Assembly: GCA_002105175.1 (NCBI GenBank)
Contig: MCGE01000023.1
Coordinates: forward strand, 248,001-312,000
Length of the DNA: 64,000 bases
Direction: 5' to 3'
DNA from: Absidia repens
Lineage: Eukaryota; Mucoromycota; Mucoromycetes; Mucorales; Cunninghamellaceae
The notes beneath the pieces are model-generated. The model was not told the DNA's origin and did no database searches. It saw only the letters and a program-made list of their open reading frames with translations. Each line of letters begins with the position of its first letter. Position 1 is the first letter of the stretch. The position numbers and the translations under genes were made by a program. Shown here in pieces: positions 13,308 through 25,664 of this stretch.

Positions 13308-14291
13308 CGCTTACCTGTTTGGTGCTGTCGTCAAGTACTTTTTGTGCCACCTCTAAAGATCGTATATCTTTGTACTCCACTAGAAATGTCAGCATAATTT
13401 CAGAGTGTTCCAGCTTTTCAATTTGTTGTAGTTTTCCAAAGGATTCCAACATCTCCTAAAAAAAAAAATGGAAACAATGAAGTTCAATGCGGCTGCCTTT
13501 TACCTCTCTCTTCTTTTTACCTTGTAATTGTATGTGTCAAATTTTGAAAGTTCACCGGATAAAGTTACATATAGATGAGTATATTTATGCCATTCCAATT
13601 TGATGCTGAAGGTAGAAGACACGGTCACATTGCTACAAAACACCAAGTCGATGAGCTGAAGTTCCTTTGCATGTTGCAGCAGATGAGTGAGATTCATGAA
13701 GCACTGTCTTGCTTGGTCCATTCCATAAAACATGATTGCTACAGTAGTAGTTCCAAGGGAAGACTTCGAGAGAGTTTCATAAATATAGTCTTGATAATGG
13801 TCCTGTATATCAATAAAAAGTATATCGGTGAGATAATATGCATGTTTTCGCCTTTTGGTGGTTGTTTTTTAAAAGATAAAAAAAAAAAAATAGTTAATGA
13901 AAAATATATCCATTACTTTGATAATTCTGATAATAAAATCGCAATGTTCCTGAGGAACACTGGTCATCAGGATGTTTCTATTGTTTTGGTACCCTAAAAA
14001 CAACAATGTAAGATAAAGTTAGCCAACTGGCCCGTGCGTCAATGTTTTGAACAAAGTTATGGGGGTTTGATACTAACCATTTCCAACTAATAGCAGCGAC
14101 GTTCTTGTTGATGTAGTAGGTATAGAAGTCAGGCATAGGTTTTGTTGTGTTGCTGATGGGAAGGGTTTCCAAACAAACAATGGAGATGGGAAGATGGCCT
14201 CATTGGCTGATTGGGTTGAATCGATCGCAGTTTGGTGTGTCAAGCTGAAGATGTTTTCGTCTGACGTTTCTTCGTAGGATGGTGGATTCAT
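11684..14291 (-). CDS. Mei2-like RNA-binding protein
   Basis: Eight exons (14291-14078, 13993-13917, 13802-13521, 13455-13315, 13240-12374, 12294-12131, 12003-11841, 11758-11684) keep frame and give 660 residues. The C-terminal RRM has the Mei2 signature: TTFMIRNIPNKYTQ near 516-528, then GTYDFLYLRIDF and CNVGYAFINF near 540-562, followed by the usual C-terminal extension (FYSYGPRKGEEE). Two degenerate RRMs lie upstream (about 75-145 and 180-262), separated from the last by a long Ser/His-rich linker. Mei2 proteins bind RNA and drive meiosis entry in fission yeast and plant development. The start was chosen as the first ATG of exon 1; the frame stays open upstream without another ATG. The fourth intron contains a run of 36 A on the sense strand. 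Confidence 0.9.
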
Positions 14292-14628
14292 TTGGCGTTG
14301 AATTTGTTGCGCAAGTGTTACTGTCGCTTGTGAAAAGAGCTGGTCTGAGTGTCCGATATAGTAAAAAAAAGGTTCTTGACAGAAAGAGAATCCGGAGTTG
14401 ATGTATGTGTTGGTGTGACTAAGAAGGGGGATGATGGAAATAGAAAAAAGTTGATAAAAAGGATGCAAGGAAATATAACATTAAAAAAATAAAAATAAAA
14501 AAAAGGAGGAAGAGAAGAGAAAAATTGAAAGAGGTGCACACTAAACTAATATAATATTGTAGCAAATTTATTTGTTTGAAACACCGACGATGTTGGCATA
14601 ATGCTAAACTAAACTACACTAATCTAAA
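14292..14628. other. Spacer between two minus-strand genes
   Basis: Holds the 5' flank of the Mei2-like gene and the 3' flank of the next gene upstream. The frame of the Mei2-like first exon stays open here to about 14468, so an upstream start or 5' exon cannot be excluded. Motifs of the form 'ctaaactaaactacac' occur near 14603-14632. Confidence 0.5.
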
Positions 14629-17402
14629 CTACATAATTCTATTGCTATCATTGGAGTCCAGGACGTCGTTCACTTGAGGAAATGGCCATACTGAGTAATA
14701 CTCTGGTTCAGTTGACGTTGATGTAGGAAGCATACCAGATTGGTGTTGGGTATCATATGGATAGAGTGACCAAGATCTACCGGTGACGTTGTTGTCGTTG
14801 TTATTGTTGCTGCTGCTGCTGTTATCGTTATTGTTCATTAGTGGTGGTTCTATAAGCGACGTTGTCGTAAATAAAGGTTGTAACTGTTGGTCTAGCAGTT
14901 GATTGAATGTGTCGTCCAGTGAGCACATCAAATCGCCAAGCTCTTGATTGTTGCTGCGTGGTAAGAGGCCTTTCAGAGAGTTGGTTGCGCTGCTGTCACT
15001 TCCAAGAAGGCTCCCAGTTTGATCTTCCGTTTTACTTAAAGTTGTACTATCAGATGCTGATGATATATTGTTGATTTCGAGTAAGTTGTCCGAAGTGCTG
15101 TTGAGTTCTTCATCCCGACCTTGCAATTGATTTTTATGAAGACCGTAAAAGTCCCGTATTCTGAAGAAGAAATTGTCTGCCATCGCGAAATACTTGCGCA
15201 TATTCTAATAAGAGAACCAAACATTAATAATCACATGAAAGCACACATACACACATACACACACATATATATATATATAGTTTACCTGTAAAAATAGGCA
15301 ATGTGATTTTAAAGCTTCAGCAGATTTCTTGGCTTCGGTAGGCGTTCCAGTAAAGATGGTGTGCACAACTACAGTGGCAGTAGAGTAGGTCAAGTAGGTC
15401 AAAAAGGGAAACACGCGCTTGAAATGTAAATTGATATCTGTAAGCATGATGGTGACATTGTCAGAGGCAGCCAAGCATTTTTCTATACCAAATTGAATAG
15501 ATTCCTTGAGGTGTACTGGTATGTCATCAGAGTTCTTGATATTATCCATAAGGGTCAGGGCAGGTCGATTCAAGAAAACAACAAGAGCATTGTAAAGAAT
15601 ATGAGACTAGAAGGTAAAAATAAGTAAGTAAAAAGTATAAAGATGGGGAATTTTCTGCTCGTTGAAGTACTATTGTTTACCAGCAAAAACCTATGGGTAT
15701 CACGAGATTCATCCGACCGGTGGCGTTCCAAGTTGGCAGGTGTGTTTCGCATGGCAAATGGAAGCTGGTGACACCAAAGATCGAGCTCTTCGGTAAGAGT
15801 GGAATAGTCATTGCCGTCCATGTCATAAGGAGCAAAAGGAGAGTTTGATTTTGCCAAGGTGCGGTTTACAAATGTAGCTACCTTTGAAAACAAAGAGGTA
15901 ATTCGAACCATATGCGTAGGCCAACCTAAATTACATCTTGGTCGATTTGCAGGGTTCTGCGATTTAGTTTCCACGAGTCTGATGCTTTTGGCGCCACCAT
16001 TAGAATCACGGTCCACCACCTCGTAACAAATAAGTTCAGTTCCATCCAATGATTCCGAGTAAAATGCTGTTTGACTATCCAAGCAATCATCTTGACAAGG
16101 CAAATGACACTCAATATCATCATCATTAAAAAGCACCGGCCTTGCACACGATGCTCCACCAAATCTAATTAAAGCAATCAAAGAGAAATATGTAAGAAAA
16201 ATAAGCACAGAGTCCCTTCCTACCGTTCTCTGTATTCCTTGTTCTAACATACCTGTCAAATATATACATGCCCCAGAATACATTCCGTCGTAATTCATTG
16301 TTTTTCCAAGCTTCCACTGATATAATATCACCATCTTTGACCATATGTGTAGGCTCTTTGTGTAAACCAAGTTCCAGAACCATTCTAAAAGAGCAATACT
16401 AAATACATTCAGTATTCTTTCATATTACAATAATCACAGACATTCATTTTCTTACCTTCCTGCAATTCCGCAATATACCCAAGTTCGAGATCCTCGTGCA
16501 CAACCAAATTCGTGCATAATCATCAGCATCATCACTTGGACATGAGATATAGATGGCATATCCACAATATCGTTGATCCGTTGGCGTATCTTCTCCGCAT
16601 ATCTTTCACCAGAGAGCCAAAGAGGTTGTTCAAGCATCTCCGAATAATCAGAAAATCTATACAAAAGGAGATGAAAAGCATCGGTGAGAAAAAGAGTGAC
16701 ACAGAGAAAATAGGCGTACTTACTTGGCCGTGGCCGCAGTAATGGCCATCAAAACAACCACTGGACAAGCATCAATATTCAGCAAATCATCACGATAGAA
16801 GAAGGGCGACACACCATATATACGATCAAGATAACGTTTAATGATATGCTCCATAATGTGTCTCGGTGGTAATAGACGTCTATCCATATCGATAACTTGG
16901 TGATGATTCCGATTGATTGTGAGGCAATGATCAACATTGATAGGTGGTAAAATATTTTCGTCGTCGGTATTATCAGGGTTGGGCAGTGAATTCTTGATGA
17001 AAGGTGTTTGCCGTTGCAGCTGCTGTTGTTGGTGATGTTCTTGCTGTTGTTTCCATGGAGCACTTTGAGGTGTTTCATTACGAGGCTTCAATAGTTTTTC
17101 CATTTGTTCCAGTCGTTGTTCCAAAACATCAATATGCTTCTTTCGGCGAGTTCGTTTTTGTTGAAGAGGTCCATAAGTGCAAACTTGATCCAACCGCTGG
17201 CAGTTGTTGCAAACAGGCTTCTTTCCATCACATTTGGTCTATTTGGTAAATACTCAAAAAAAAAGTGAGATCAAGCGGGTAAACTACAGCACTGATTATT
17301 AATCACCTTCTTTCTACGGCAGACTAGGCAAGCCTGCATCAACCGTTTTCTTTTTTCGCCTGCAGCAGTAAGCGTAGGTAACTGATCAACATTCGTTTCC
17401 AT
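14629..17402 (-). CDS. Zn2Cys6 transcription factor, fungal_trans type
   Basis: Seven exons (17402-17307, 17238-16724, 16656-16456, 16384-16253, 16164-15681, 15606-15286, 15204-14629) give 774 residues in frame. The zinc cluster is at 25-52 with exact Cys spacing C-x2-C-x6-C-x6-C-x2-C-x6-C, split by intron 1 between CRRKK and TKCDGKK. A linker and a short coiled coil (LEQRLEQMEKLL) follow, as in dimerising family members. The middle homology region (fungal_trans) spans about 150-500, seen in RMVLELGLHKEP, NVFWGMYIFDR, and SHILYNALVVFLNRP. The C-terminus is Ser/Asn/Gln-rich and probably activating. The target genes cannot be inferred. Confidence 0.93.
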
Positions 17403-17508
17403 TTGATAAATGTGCGAGCTAGGAAGTCAACACAAAAAATAAGAAAAAGAAAAAAAAATCGACTGACTTTCAAAGTATACTTTTTATTGCTTTTAATGGG
17501 GTTTTTAT

Positions 17509-20299
17509 TTACAAATAGTGGAAGGTAGTGGAGGGGATCAAACGGATAAAAAAGCTAATATAAATATAATAATCACTATGAGGAATCAGTACTAGCACTA
17601 GTAGATGGTAGCGTAAGTTTTTTTCAGCTACAGCAGCATATTCGTTTTGTAGTTCAATCACTGATTTTTGATAGCTGGCCACCATGGATTGAAAAATACC
17701 CAAGCACTTCCTGTCGAATTCCAATTTCATCGATTTCAGCATGTCTGAGGATTGAGTAGTTTCATTTATACCAGCAGATGTTCCTAAAGTAATTATAAAC
17801 ATAATGGTTATATTTTTTTTCCATACACTTGAGTATTAGCATTATTATTTTTACCTTCTAATGAATCGATCACTGCTTGTACTTTGGAAGACAAGCTGTC
17901 ATCGGTTAAGCTATCGCTCGCAGCTGAGTAAAATGAGTCTTCATCATCCGATTTGGATGCATAATGTTGATTTGATAATTTTCCTTGGTTGGTTTGGTAC
18001 GATTTCAAGTCCTGTTGCAGTCGCTCCAAGGACACATGAGTAAATAACTATTAAAAAAATAAAAAATAAAAATAAAAGTGAGTAGAATATATTACTTTTA
18101 CAACGAGGGTAACTAAAACAAGGATCATTTTCACTTACCTTAGTCAAATCGTCTTGCAATGAAATAAGTGTTGTAGAACCTGAGACTTCCTTGTCTTTGG
18201 CAAGTTCCGCAGGTAAAGTACTTCTTGCTGGTGACGATATTTCATCTGTATGTAATTCAGTCGTGTCCATCCGATTTTGCTGTTCATGTTCTTCTGCTGT
18301 TGATCGAGGAGAGGGCGACATTTGACGGCCACGGTCGACTTGAGCACCGCTTTGATTATTGGCAAATTGATAATCATTTTTCATTCCTTTATCAATCCAC
18401 CGAATAACGCTATCTACCACCATGTAAGTAAGAAGTCCGCTATTTTCTACAGGTGTGTCGTCTTTGGTGTCAAGTATTGATTTACAAGCAACGTGATCGG
18501 GAAGGCGCCACTTTGATGGTGATATTTTGCTGATATAATCTTGTATACGTACTTCAACACTGCGATTGGTGACCAAACTGATGATAGGAGGAGGGCCGGG
18601 AGATGCGATATTTTCAAACATGCACATAACTGAATCATTCGGCTGGACACGGATATCCATGATGATAGCTAGATCTACTTTAGCGCTAAAAGTTGACTTG
18701 AAAACGAAGTAAAAAAAAAAAAAAAATCAGTTAGTCAATAGTTTATGATTCTTATAAAGTTTTACCTTTGGTAAGGAGATAGGTTGACCTTTTGGATTTT
18801 GACTATAACACCATACTCTTGATCCCATTCATCTTTCTTCACAGTATTCAACCTTTGTACCGGGTAGCGAGGCTTGATGAGACCCATTAAGAATTCTTCC
18901 ATGTTGATATCATAGCAAACTATGGCCAAATTAAAGAGCTAATAATTCGAAGAATATATAAAAATTGAGTTCTTAGTTTCCAACCTTTTGACTACTCGTT
19001 TCACTCTCACCCTATTTTTTTTTTATACCTCAGACCGTTGCTCCAAACGTGAAAGTAGTTGTTGTAAAAGTAGAGTTTTTCCTGATCCATGCCAAAGACT
19101 ATCCCCTGATTCCGTATAACCCGGTAGAAGCGCAATCAAAGGGTGATTCAATATATCCATCACGTTTCCGACACGATTTTTCAAAGCGCTCGTCGAGAAA
19201 CTAGTCAAAAGACTGATTTCTTGCTGAACAGATTCATATTGAAGAGGGGTGCCAAATACTGGTACGTTTCGTCGGGGAATTTCATAAATATTTGCAGCAA
19301 GTTGGCTATCAGTGGGTTTGTGTAATAATGAATCGATCGTTCCTGTTGTAACTGGATTTGACGAGTTTGATGGCGATAATGGTGACGGGGAAGGTTGTGT
19401 AAATGATACTTCGGCCGTTGTTTCTATCGTTGTTGTTGCTGCCGTTACTTTTGTTGATGTTGACGATTCGTCCAAGGGTAGTGGTTGAGAAGGTATGGAC
19501 GAGGATGATAAAGAGGGTGTGATAGTAGATGGAGGTGGTATTGACTTCCTTTTGGATAACGGTATGATAATTCTAGACCGAGCATTGTAATCTGTTTCGC
19601 CCAATACTTCTTCCAAAATATCAATAGTATCTTGCTGTTGCTGTTGCTGCACTTGCTGCTGTTGCTGTTGTTGCTGTTGTTCATTTGATGATTGATCCAG
19701 ATTTTCTGAAGATGTTTCTAGTGAGTTATCCTAGTAATAGAAAGAAATAAAGATTAGAAAGGTGACTCTTTATCATACGTATATGCTTTATATGTTACCT
19801 TTTCTTGACTGAAGGTTGTGCTACCCATTTGACGCCATGTCTGAGATTTTTGGAATAAAGGACGATATTCTTGCATGTCGAGAACTATATCCATATTGTC
19901 GTTTGAAGTCTTTCGGATTTTATGCTTTGACGTTTCAAATAAAGAGATAGGCTGAAGACGCTTAAGGCAGATCCTAGTAGGTTGTTGGTCCACGCGGTCG
20001 CCCTTGTCGTCTGAGCGTCCATCTGTGATAAGACCGCTTCCATTCACCGATGTTTTTTCTTGTTGAGACGAATTGAATAGAGGTAACCATTGAAAGTTTG
20101 ATGATTTCATTAGGTTTAAGGTGAGGTTTGGTGTCTGAGATTGTTGTAATCGTTTGCTATCACGTTTGCAGTATGCCTGTAAAGCTTTTTCCACATTTTG
20201 AATGTTTAGTCGTATAGGAGGGATAAGGGTAGCTGGACGTCTTGCGACAAACAGCGAAGTTTTGCTCCCATTCGAATTTTCTGTTGAGAATATAGACAT
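17509..20299 (-). CDS. HDA1-complex subunit 2/3-like (HDA2-3 domain)
   Basis: Six exons (20299-19799, 19730-19029, 18938-18766, 18685-18139, 18047-17855, 17783-17509) give 796 residues in frame. The N-terminal 320 residues are low complexity with a Gln run near 185-205. From about 325 to 515 the layout resembles the helicase-like HDA2-3 domain of class II histone deacetylase complex subunits: PLQYESVQQEISLLTSF, NVMDILNHPLIALLP, SGKTLLLQQLLSRLE, AKVDLAIIMDI, PIISLVTNRSVEVRI. The C-terminal quarter is predicted coiled coil, also typical. Such subunits form the scaffold of the Hda1 complex; fission yeast Ccq1 has a related domain. I infer the family from pattern, not from a search. Exon 4 uses the acceptor at 18687-18686; the nearer upstream AG gives a stop. 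Confidence 0.7.
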
Positions 20300-20583
20300 C
20301 AAGAAATGGATGGAAGGGAAAAGAAAAAAAAAAAAAACAAAGGGAAAAAAAAAAGCGGGTAAAAAAATATTTAGCGGAGTTTCGACCACACTAAAAAAAA
20401 CCTAAAAAACCATCACAAAGCACTACCGCACAACCATACACTTAACCAAAATGTCTGGTAAATAAAAATGTTTTATTGATTTAATTGAAGGATGAAATAA
20501 TGCTAAATGAGATAATAACAACTAAAGGAAAGATGCCTGATGAAAATAATGTAAAAAGAGAAGTTAGTTCAATTTCCTTGCAT

Positions 20584-21995
20584 TCATTTAGTTTTGTGTT
20601 TTACCCGTCGAGAAGCTTCTTCCATGTCTAAATCAGTAACAAGATGACGTTCGTCTTCATCAGGGATTTCATATACACCACCAAGGATAAGATAAGGGCG
20701 ATAAGCATATTGTTGAAGCATTTCCATGCTAGTTACACCGGATAACACAAGGACGGGATCGATTTCAGAAGTGATACCCGCTACAATGCTATTTTTTTCC
20801 ACCACCAAAAAAAAAAGTCAATTTTTACCCTGCATGAATATCGCAGTTTCAATAATATTAAAATACTTACTCTGTGTCCATACGATCACCAATAATGCAA
20901 GTTTCAAGTCGACTCTAAATATATAACGGAAATTATTAAATATATAATGGAAATAATAAACGAAGGTTTCAATATAAGAATATATGACAAGTAAAGAAGA
21001 AAATTTTCTTACCAGGCCTAAAACTCGTTGAGCATAGCGCATAATAAGGGCAGATGGTTTACCACAGAAGAAAGCTTTTGTATTTGTCACCAATTCAACA
21101 CAAGCTGTAAATGCACCAGTAGCTGGGATCTTGTTGCCGACCGAATCCAAGTTTTCAGTATCCAAATGAGTAGCAATGAGTTTGGCACCATTCTGAACCA
21201 ATTGGACAGCCTTTGTCAATTTTTCAAAGTTATATGTTGCACTTTCACCTAAAACGACATAGTCAGGATTGTGATCATTCATAAAAAAGCCCATATCATA
21301 GAGGGAGTAAGCCAAACCAGGTTCACCAATGACATAGACAGTACCACCCTTGAATAAAATAGAAACAAAAAAGTTTTAGATTCAATGTCCGAAACCGAAA
21401 TTTGGCAAGTCAAAGTAACTTACATCAGGAGATTGTGATTTCAAAAAGTAGGCAGTAGCTTGACCAGAAGTAAAGAAGTGCTCTTCGCCAACATTGATAC
21501 CAAGACGTTCCAGTTTTGTTTGTAGTTCACGTGGAGTAGGGCCAGAATTGTTGGTTAAAAAGATGAATTTCTTGTTATTGGTTTGCAAAAAGTCCACGAG
21601 TTCTTTGGCACCAGGTAGTAAAGTAGTTCCCTGCGTAATATATATACGATATTCATTAGGTGAAACCCGATCATATGAACATCTTCTTTTAATAAACTTA
21701 CATGATAAATCACGCCGTCCATATCAATAATATATCCTTTCTTTGAGCGAATGGCATCCAAACGTTCAGTGTGTATCACAGGATCACGAAGTAATGCCCA
21801 TTCTTTCTTGACAGAGGATGACGCATTTGCTGGTACTTCGCCAATTTTGTCATTTTGTTGACTGATATGAGCTGCATTGGCGTCACTTCCAGTGTTGAGA
21901 CGGTTGGCAAATTGACTGGCTAAATCCCTTGAGTTTGTATCGGCAGAGACTTCAGGTGCGACTTCGACAGAGGGTACGTTTTTGTTGGCAGCCAT
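20584..21995 (-). CDS. PHO13: PHO13-type HAD phosphatase
   Basis: Five exons (21995-21702, 21630-21424, 21348-21013, 20914-20871, 20788-20584) give 361 residues in frame. All HAD subclass IIA motifs are visible: IIDMDGVIYH (nucleophile Asp91 and Asp93), FLTNNSGPTPRE, FFCGKPSALIM and IGDRMDTDI. The family includes yeast Pho13 and mammalian phosphoglycolate phosphatase, which clear toxic side products of glycolysis (2-phosphoglycolate, 4-phosphoerythronate) in the cytosol. Compared with family members the N-terminus is about 60 residues longer, polar and probably disordered. Exon 4 is only 44 nt. Confidence 0.95.
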
Positions 21996-21999
21996 TTTA

Positions 22000-22412
22000 T
22001 ATAGTATAAATTGTGTTGTTGTTTTGGTTTGTAGATAAAAAACAAGAAGAGAAGTCAGAAATGCCTGCGTTTTTATTGTAGAAGGGTTTGTGGGTTTTCA
22101 TGCGGAGTACTTACGTCAAACACCGACCGGAGTAAGATAAGACATCGATTCCACCAAGTGAAACTACATGACGACAGAGTAATATATTATATATATAATA
22201 TAAAACCAGAAGTACAAGGTGGACGCGATCCCCAAAGATATATCTACCTTAATCTAGCTAAATATGTTCAGTCCATCATATCTATCCTGATCAATTTTTG
22301 ACGAATCGACATTGGTTCCTGGTATTGTTATTTCGCGCTCATTTGTGGCCGTTTGAGTAAGCGGGTTCCATCATTTCTAATCTATGAAATATCAGCTTAA
22401 TCAAGCACTTGA
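22000..22412. other. Intergenic stretch
   Basis: 5' flank of the PHO13-type gene and 3' side of a probable gene remnant on the same strand. A short AT repeat sits at 22182-22201. No gene seen. Confidence 0.5.
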
Positions 22413-23386
22413 TTAATCGTCACCAAATATTGTTATTGTCTCGTTTTTTTCTATCTTTCTTTTTCTTTTCCTTTTTTTACCTTCTAGCCTGACATCCAAA
22501 TTATCATCTTCGATCGAGAAAGTATAATATCCATTCCAAATTCCATAGCAATATGTGCGCTGTCCTAAATAATGATTGCCAGTCAGTGGTGTTTGTTCTA
22601 TATAGACTTTTTTTGTTTTTTTCACGCGTTTATCCCATAAGAGTATGCTTGATCAACCCAATTCATAATGTCCTATTGTAGTTTCAAATAGACTGTAGTT
22701 AATGCAAATTGTCATGATTGTTATATTGGTGCTGTCCTCTTTTGAGCCCTTACCCATGACGGCATTGTTATAATCCACAGAATGCATAAATTTTACCACA
22801 GAGAATTCTTGTCATCGACAAGATCAGATATGACATCACTCCGACCTTCGTTGGGGACTTTTCGAATAACCATATTGAGGGCACAATGATAATCAAGAAA
22901 ATTAATCACCGCTACCTAGAATAAAACTTGATCTTGTTGATAGGGTCCAAGGAGGGGAAATGCAATCATTCGTGTACCATATAGATGTTTCCGATTCAGT
23001 TGATGTCACCATTCCTTGCGTTTGCATAAGTTCGGCAAAACGAAGAAGAGTTCCTAGGCAACTAAAAAGATAACACTAATTAGAGGACTTTCAATTAAAG
23101 TATCACCTCTAGATCACCTTCCATCATTAGATACTCACCATCAGCCAGTGAAGTTTATCATAAAAGCACCTTAGCACGAGTGTTCCGATGATATAATAGA
23201 GCGTTGTAAAAATAGTTGTCCAGGGATCATGGGCGAATATTAGAAGGTAAAAATGATAAGTAAAATTAATTATGATAAAGCCCAAGTACGTCTACGTTCC
23301 TGCTTTTCATTTACCGTCTTCATGACTGCATACAATATTGGTAGACATGTTGGAGTTGTTGATGTTGGTGATGCTGTGTGCTCCAT
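22413..23386 (-). pseudogene. Probable decayed multi-exon gene
   Basis: The minus strand shows consecutive protein-like segments with plausible splice sites between them but in incompatible frames: MEHTASPTSTTPTCLPIL near 23386, then a hydrophobic PWTTIFTTLYYIIGTLVL near 23230, CLGTLLRFAELMQTQGMV near 23060, VAVINFLDYHCALNMVIRK near 22915, VKFMHSVDYNNAVM near 22800 and VYIEQTPLTGNHYLGQ near 22600. At least two frameshifts or unexplained stops remain whichever donor and acceptor are used. It could be an intact gene with unusual splicing. Family not recognised. Confidence 0.4.
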
Positions 23387-23632
23387 TTGGACGAGATTTT
23401 GCGATCTGTGTATGCTTCTGAAAGCTACAAGCCTTAAAAAACAAAACCAACCAATAATTATATTGTTAGTAGCTCAGTGATTTAATCAAACACGCACTTC
23501 ATACCATTCATTACCTAAGCATGTGTGAAGGACGATAGAAAAAAAAGAGAGTTGTTTAGCGGCGATTAAAATACGGCATTGCTCCCTGAAAAAAGTGCGA
23601 TCACCAAGGGAGATTTTTTTGAAACATCAATC

Positions 23633-23738
23633 ATGCCAAAAAAAACTCCGAAGAAGAAAGGAAAAACGGTTAGCCAAAAAATCGAAATTGATCACCCTTA
23701 TCTCAATGCCTGGAAAGAGCTCTTACGTGGTTCGACCG

Positions 23739-23783
<45 letters not shown>

Positions 23784-23909
23784 CTCGAGGACTCTGTAAA
23801 TTCAAATTATCCAAGATTTCCCAGAAAAGCCAAGTTCTCACGCGGCTACCGATTGACCATTGTACAATATGCCATAAGATATGATATTCAGTATTTCAAA
23901 TATAAATGA
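23633..23909 (+). pseudogene. Short ORF split by a TA microsatellite
   Basis: A plus-strand ORF starts MPKKTPKKKGKTVSQK and reads IDHPYLNAWKELLRGSTVD before entering a (TA)n run at 23742-23783. Beyond the run the protein-like continuation (NYPRFPRKAKFSRGYRL and on, to a TGA at 23907) lies one nucleotide out of frame. A length change in the dinucleotide run would restore the frame, so this may be an allele broken by repeat slippage or a sequencing error. Basic N-terminus; family unknown. Confidence 0.35.
23742..23783. repeat. TA dinucleotide microsatellite
   Basis: About 21 uninterrupted TA units inside a coding-like ORF. Confidence 0.95.
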
Positions 23910-24252
23910 GTGAGTTGGTTTCTACAATAAATTCACGATAATATGATTGAATAAAAATTTACAAATTGTCCTATCTTCCATTTGATTGATCGTTTAACAT
24001 GTGCCAAATTTGACTATATACTTGTAACAATTCCTCCATCCATGCAATTTGTGTCAACCCATTTTTACTTCCCTTCCCTTCTCTCATCTTTATATATCTT
24101 CGCACAAAATATACATCTCTATTTTCCCATAATTGCGCATCAAACAAACAATTTTTTTATTGCATAAGATAAAATCGGTATCATAACAAGAGAAGTCAAC
24201 TAAAACAAATATAAACACTAATACTACTAATAGCTAACTAGGTTAGAGAAAT
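23910..24252. other. 3' flank of the dipeptidase gene
   Basis: AT-rich and pyrimidine-rich stretch with no supported gene. Near the right end, 'acactaatactactaatagc' (24214-24233) is a weak match to a motif seen downstream of other minus-strand genes here. Confidence 0.5.
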
Positions 24253-25664
24253 CTAAAAGTCATCCAATCGATCTTCAGAGGGCAATTCGTCTTCCAATGC
24301 ATCCCTGGCACGTTCAACACCTTTCCAGACACGTAATAAGTTTCTGCCAGCCAAACCCACTAATTCATGGTCAGACCACCCGCGTTCAATAAGCTCGGCA
24401 AACAAGTCAGGGTACTTTGATACATCCTCCAACCCAGTCGGTGTGATCTCTATTCCATTGTAGTCGGCGCCGATCCCAACCTTGTCCCGTCCAGCTACCT
24501 TTCCTATATGGTCAATATGATCGGCGACATCATACAGGGTCGCGTCGGGTCCACAGGTTACAAATCGATTATAAAAGTTGACCATGACCACACCATCCAC
24601 TTCAGAAGATGCCAAACGTGAAAGTACCTATAATATATAATAAATGACAATTTTAAAGTGAGAATCGTTTCCATATTACTAATACTTCTATCGGGGGGGA
24701 GGGGACTATTTACTTACACTGTCAGGCACATTGCGTTCGATTTCACATAAAGCATGACTAGAAGAATGCGAGAAAAGAACAGGTGCCTTGGTAATATCGA
24801 GTACTGCATTCATTGTGCTGTGTGCCACATGACTAATATCCACCATCATACCCAGTCGATTCATTTCACCGACAATTTTTTTGCCAAATTCAGTAAGACC
24901 AAGTCCCTTTTCGAACGGTGGGGGATTAGGATCACAGCAAGATTCAACCCAAGGCAGATGACAATTGTGTGTCAACTAACAAAAAAAAAAAAAAAAATAG
25001 TGAATTTGCTGGCATTATCTTATTTCATCATATTTTTTTCTATACTTACAGTCATGTATCTTATACCAAGATCATAGAAAGTTCTCAAAGCCGCCATTGA
25101 ATTCCCAATCATTTGACCGCCTTCCATACCCATCATTGAAGCTACACGACGATTGCGGAATGCCTTTTTGAATTGCTTGGTCGAGGTCACCAATTGAAAT
25201 GTCTTTGGATGAAGCTGCACCATACGCTTCACGGCATCGATCGATTCCATAGCAGCAAGTACTTGATTGTCATCTGTAGCTTCACATTCAGTATAAACAC
25301 TCCAGAATTGTCCCATCAAATGTCCTTTTTCAATACGGCTAATATCAGTATGGCTGTTGTTAAGGTGATATATATCCAAATTGTTGATTTTTCCCTTCTT
25401 GTCAAACGCCAATAACCTACATAAAGCCAGTAATAAAAAGGAGAATCATAGTGAGCAATTTCGTTTATATTTCATTTAATTTTATACTCACATTGGGAAG
25501 TCGTTGTGAGTATCAATCAGAGGGTGATGGCGTAATAGCCTGTTTGCATGCTTCAGACTTGCTGAGTCATCCAAATGGTGCTTCCTGCCACTAACACTCA
25601 ATACTTCTTGGTCGTAACATTGAACAGCAGGCAGTAGTAAACACAGCAATGGAAAAATCTTCAT
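24253..25664 (-). CDS. Membrane dipeptidase-like protein, peptidase family M19
   Basis: Four exons (25664-25492, 25416-25050, 24975-24718, 24627-24253) give 390 residues in frame. The N-terminus is a signal peptide (MKIFPLLCLLLPAVQCYDQE). All metal ligands of family M19 are visible: His-x-Asp in PLIDTHNDFP (about 53 and 55), Glu in MMGMEGGQMIG (about 156), His in VDISHVAHSTM (about 229) and His in VLFSHSSSHAL (about 250), with the later Asp in GIGADYNGIE. The family hydrolyses dipeptides in a binuclear zinc site. A secreted or wall-associated enzyme is inferred; no C-terminal GPI signal is obvious. The first splice junction falls right after the metal motif. Confidence 0.95.
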
